DNA of 7,121 bases from an uncultured Pseudomonadales bacterium. GTDB taxonomy: Bacteria > Pseudomonadota > Gammaproteobacteria > Pseudomonadales > IMCC2047. The stretch covers positions 5,473 to 12,593 of the forward strand of contig CAMYKE010000113.1 of NCBI GenBank assembly GCA_947258895.1, given 5' to 3'. The notes below the pieces were generated by a model, which ran no database searches, was not told the DNA's origin, and saw nothing but the letters and a program-made list of their open reading frames with translations. Of the stretch, positions 6,364 through 7,121 are shown one piece after another (the first letter of the stretch is position 1; each line of letters begins with the position of its first letter). A program made the position numbers and the translations under genes.

Positions 6364-6533
6364 GGTTCAAACTCTCCTCGAGATTCTGGTCGTTCGGAGG
6401 TAGTGAGCAGTTGCCTGCCCAGCGCTTCCCTGTCATTGGAAACGGTCGGAGCGGAAAAAAAAGTGAACTTCAAAGCCAGAATGATCACCAGCTTAATCAG
6501 GACAATAATGAAAATTTCACGCCGCAACGACAT
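6360..6533 (-). CDS. cydP: Small membrane protein CydP, putative cytochrome bd oxidase accessory subunit
   Basis: A 57-residue protein with one hydrophobic segment at residues 7-26 (IFIIVLIKLVIILALKFTFF), preceded by the basic start MSLRRE and followed by a polar tail. The pattern RRE-hydrophobic-IKL-hydrophobic-FF and the position directly upstream of cydA match the small proteins named CydP in gammaproteobacterial cyd operons. Its biochemical role is not well established; by position it probably aids assembly or stability of the bd oxidase. Its TGA overlaps the cydA ATG (ATGA), so translation is likely coupled. ATG 6533 is preferred; an in-frame TTG at 6551 would add six residues but has no ribosome binding site, while AGG lies about 11 bases before the ATG. 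The name rests on context and pattern, so another small membrane protein is possible. Confidence 0.72.
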   Translation of the reverse strand: MSLRREIFIIVLIKLVIILALKFTFFSAPTVSNDREALGRQLLTTSERPESRGEFEP

Positions 6534-6844
6534 CGCTTTCGTTACCTGCAAACAATCAATTAAATACGATTCAATAAAGGATGCGATGGTATGCTTCGCG
6601 GTTCTTTATTGCCGGGGGTGCGTCTGGCGTGGTCTTAATTGTCACGCTTGTCACCGTCTGTTTGTTCACCATTTCGACGTACTCTTTAACTGCCCAGGGG
6701 CTGTTACGATGCCTGAGGCAAAGAGTTCACGGTCATTCAGGATAAACGCCCTGAAGTTCCAAGTCTACCATTTATGCGATAGAAGGAACATACCGTTTGC
6801 CTCACCCTGCTACGAAGGCCCCCGCTAGCGGCACAATCCAGCGA
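6534..6844. promoter_or_regulatory. Upstream region of the cydP-cydA-cydB-cydX-ndh operon
   Basis: A 311-bp gap between the coiled-coil gene and cydP with no credible gene on either strand. The operon promoter should lie here. The 40 bases before cydP are AT-rich and include, on the minus strand, TATTTAATTGATTG. This holds a TTGAT half-site like those of FNR/Anr proteins and loosely resembles ArcA sites, but neither motif is complete. On the same strand GTGACA occurs twice nine bases apart (near 6638-6652) without a fitting -10. No promoter can be assigned with confidence. A 10-bp palindrome CCGCTAGCGG lies at 6822-6831, just after the upstream gene, without a T tract. Confidence 0.35.
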
Positions 6845-7117
6845 TTAACTATCCGGCTTCTGCAACGCTTTGATCTTTTCTTCCCTTTCAGCAATACGTT
6901 CCTTGATGCGCCTGGTTTCTTCTTCATCGGCGCCGCTCAAGGCTGCTTCATACTCCTTGATCTCCGCCAGCAATACTTCCCTGTCTTTTTCAATTTTTTC
7001 CGCTTGCTCGGCCTTGTCAAACACGAGTTCTTCAACACTCGCGGCGGCCGGCGCGGCTTCCTGAGCGGGCGTGGCAGGCATGATTTTCAGATCATCCGGT
7101 ACGCGCCGCTGGTTCAT
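6845..7117 (-). CDS. Small charged coiled-coil protein of unknown function (start may lie outside the window)
   Basis: Ninety residues are read from ATG 7117, but only four bases lie upstream and no in-frame stop is visible, so the gene may begin further out. The family is not recognised. Residues 1-13 are mixed, 14-27 are an Ala/Pro-rich linker, and 28 to about 86 are dense in Glu, Lys, Arg and Ala with heptad-like spacing (DKAEQAEKIEKDREVLLAEI, then ERIAEREEKIKAL), which predicts a long helix or coiled coil. No signal peptide, cysteines or membrane segment are visible. The frame ends at TAA 6845-6847. It is on the same strand as the cyd operon but 311 bp upstream of cydP, so shared transcription is uncertain. 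It may be a soluble structural or adaptor protein, or the tail of a larger one. Confidence 0.6.
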   Translation of the reverse strand: MNQRRVPDDLKIMPATPAQEAAPAAASVEELVFDKAEQAEKIEKDREVLLAEIKEYEAALSGADEEETRRIKERIAEREEKIKALQKPDS

Positions 7118-7121
7118 AAAG

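Noticed and set aside
6545..6580. FNR/Anr or ArcA binding site upstream of cydP
   Set aside because: Only one TTGAT half-site is present, without the ATCAA partner at the right spacing; the ArcA likeness is weak in AT-rich DNA.
6403..6828. 141-codon plus-strand frame over the upstream region of the cyd operon
   Set aside because: It starts inside cydP on the opposite strand and shows no domain or ribosome binding site.
6822..6831. Palindrome CCGCTAGCGG as a terminator for the coiled-coil gene
   Set aside because: The stem is only five base pairs with no loop and no T tract follows on the minus strand.

Overview
The window reads as part of a gammaproteobacterial chromosome. This is an inference from protein similarity recalled from memory: CydA, CydB and CydX are strongly E. 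coli-like, and a CydP-type small protein precedes cydA. A marine, Halieaceae/Cellvibrionales-like host would fit, but the sequence alone cannot place it. No tRNA, rRNA, CRISPR array or phage gene was seen.

Layout. (1) Positions 1-284, minus strand: the N-terminal part of a ferredoxin/rubredoxin-reductase-type flavoprotein, running off the left edge. (2) Positions 285-389: a divergent intergenic region with a 10-bp direct repeat. (3) Positions 390-932, plus strand: an intact shikimate kinase family gene. (4) Positions 907 to about 1630, plus strand: a broken AMP-dependent acyl-CoA (malonyl-CoA synthetase-like) ligase. It is interrupted at 1236-1500 by a 265-bp non-coding element with perfect 22-bp terminal inverted repeats (a MITE-like element). 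Synthetase homology resumes directly after the element, is then frameshifted at a T tract and soon fades. (5) About 1631-2002: no convincing gene, probably decayed sequence. (6) Positions 6533 down to 2003, minus strand: a compact respiratory operon, cydP-cydA-cydB-cydX-ndh. (7) Positions 6534-6844: the intergenic region upstream of the operon. (8) Positions 6845-7117, minus strand: a small charged coiled-coil protein of unknown function.

How the genes work together. The minus-strand operon encodes a minimal, non-proton-pumping aerobic chain. Ndh (type II NADH dehydrogenase) passes electrons from NADH to the quinone pool. The cytochrome bd quinol oxidase (CydA, CydB, the small subunit CydX and probably the accessory protein CydP) passes them on to oxygen. 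cydP/cydA and cydA/cydB each overlap by ATGA, cydX follows 32 bp after cydB, and ndh 22 bp after cydX, so co-transcription and translational coupling are likely. No wholly new system is evident. The most noteworthy items are the MITE-like insertion in the synthetase gene, the coupling of ndh to a bd-oxidase operon, and two very small cyd genes that routine annotation can miss.
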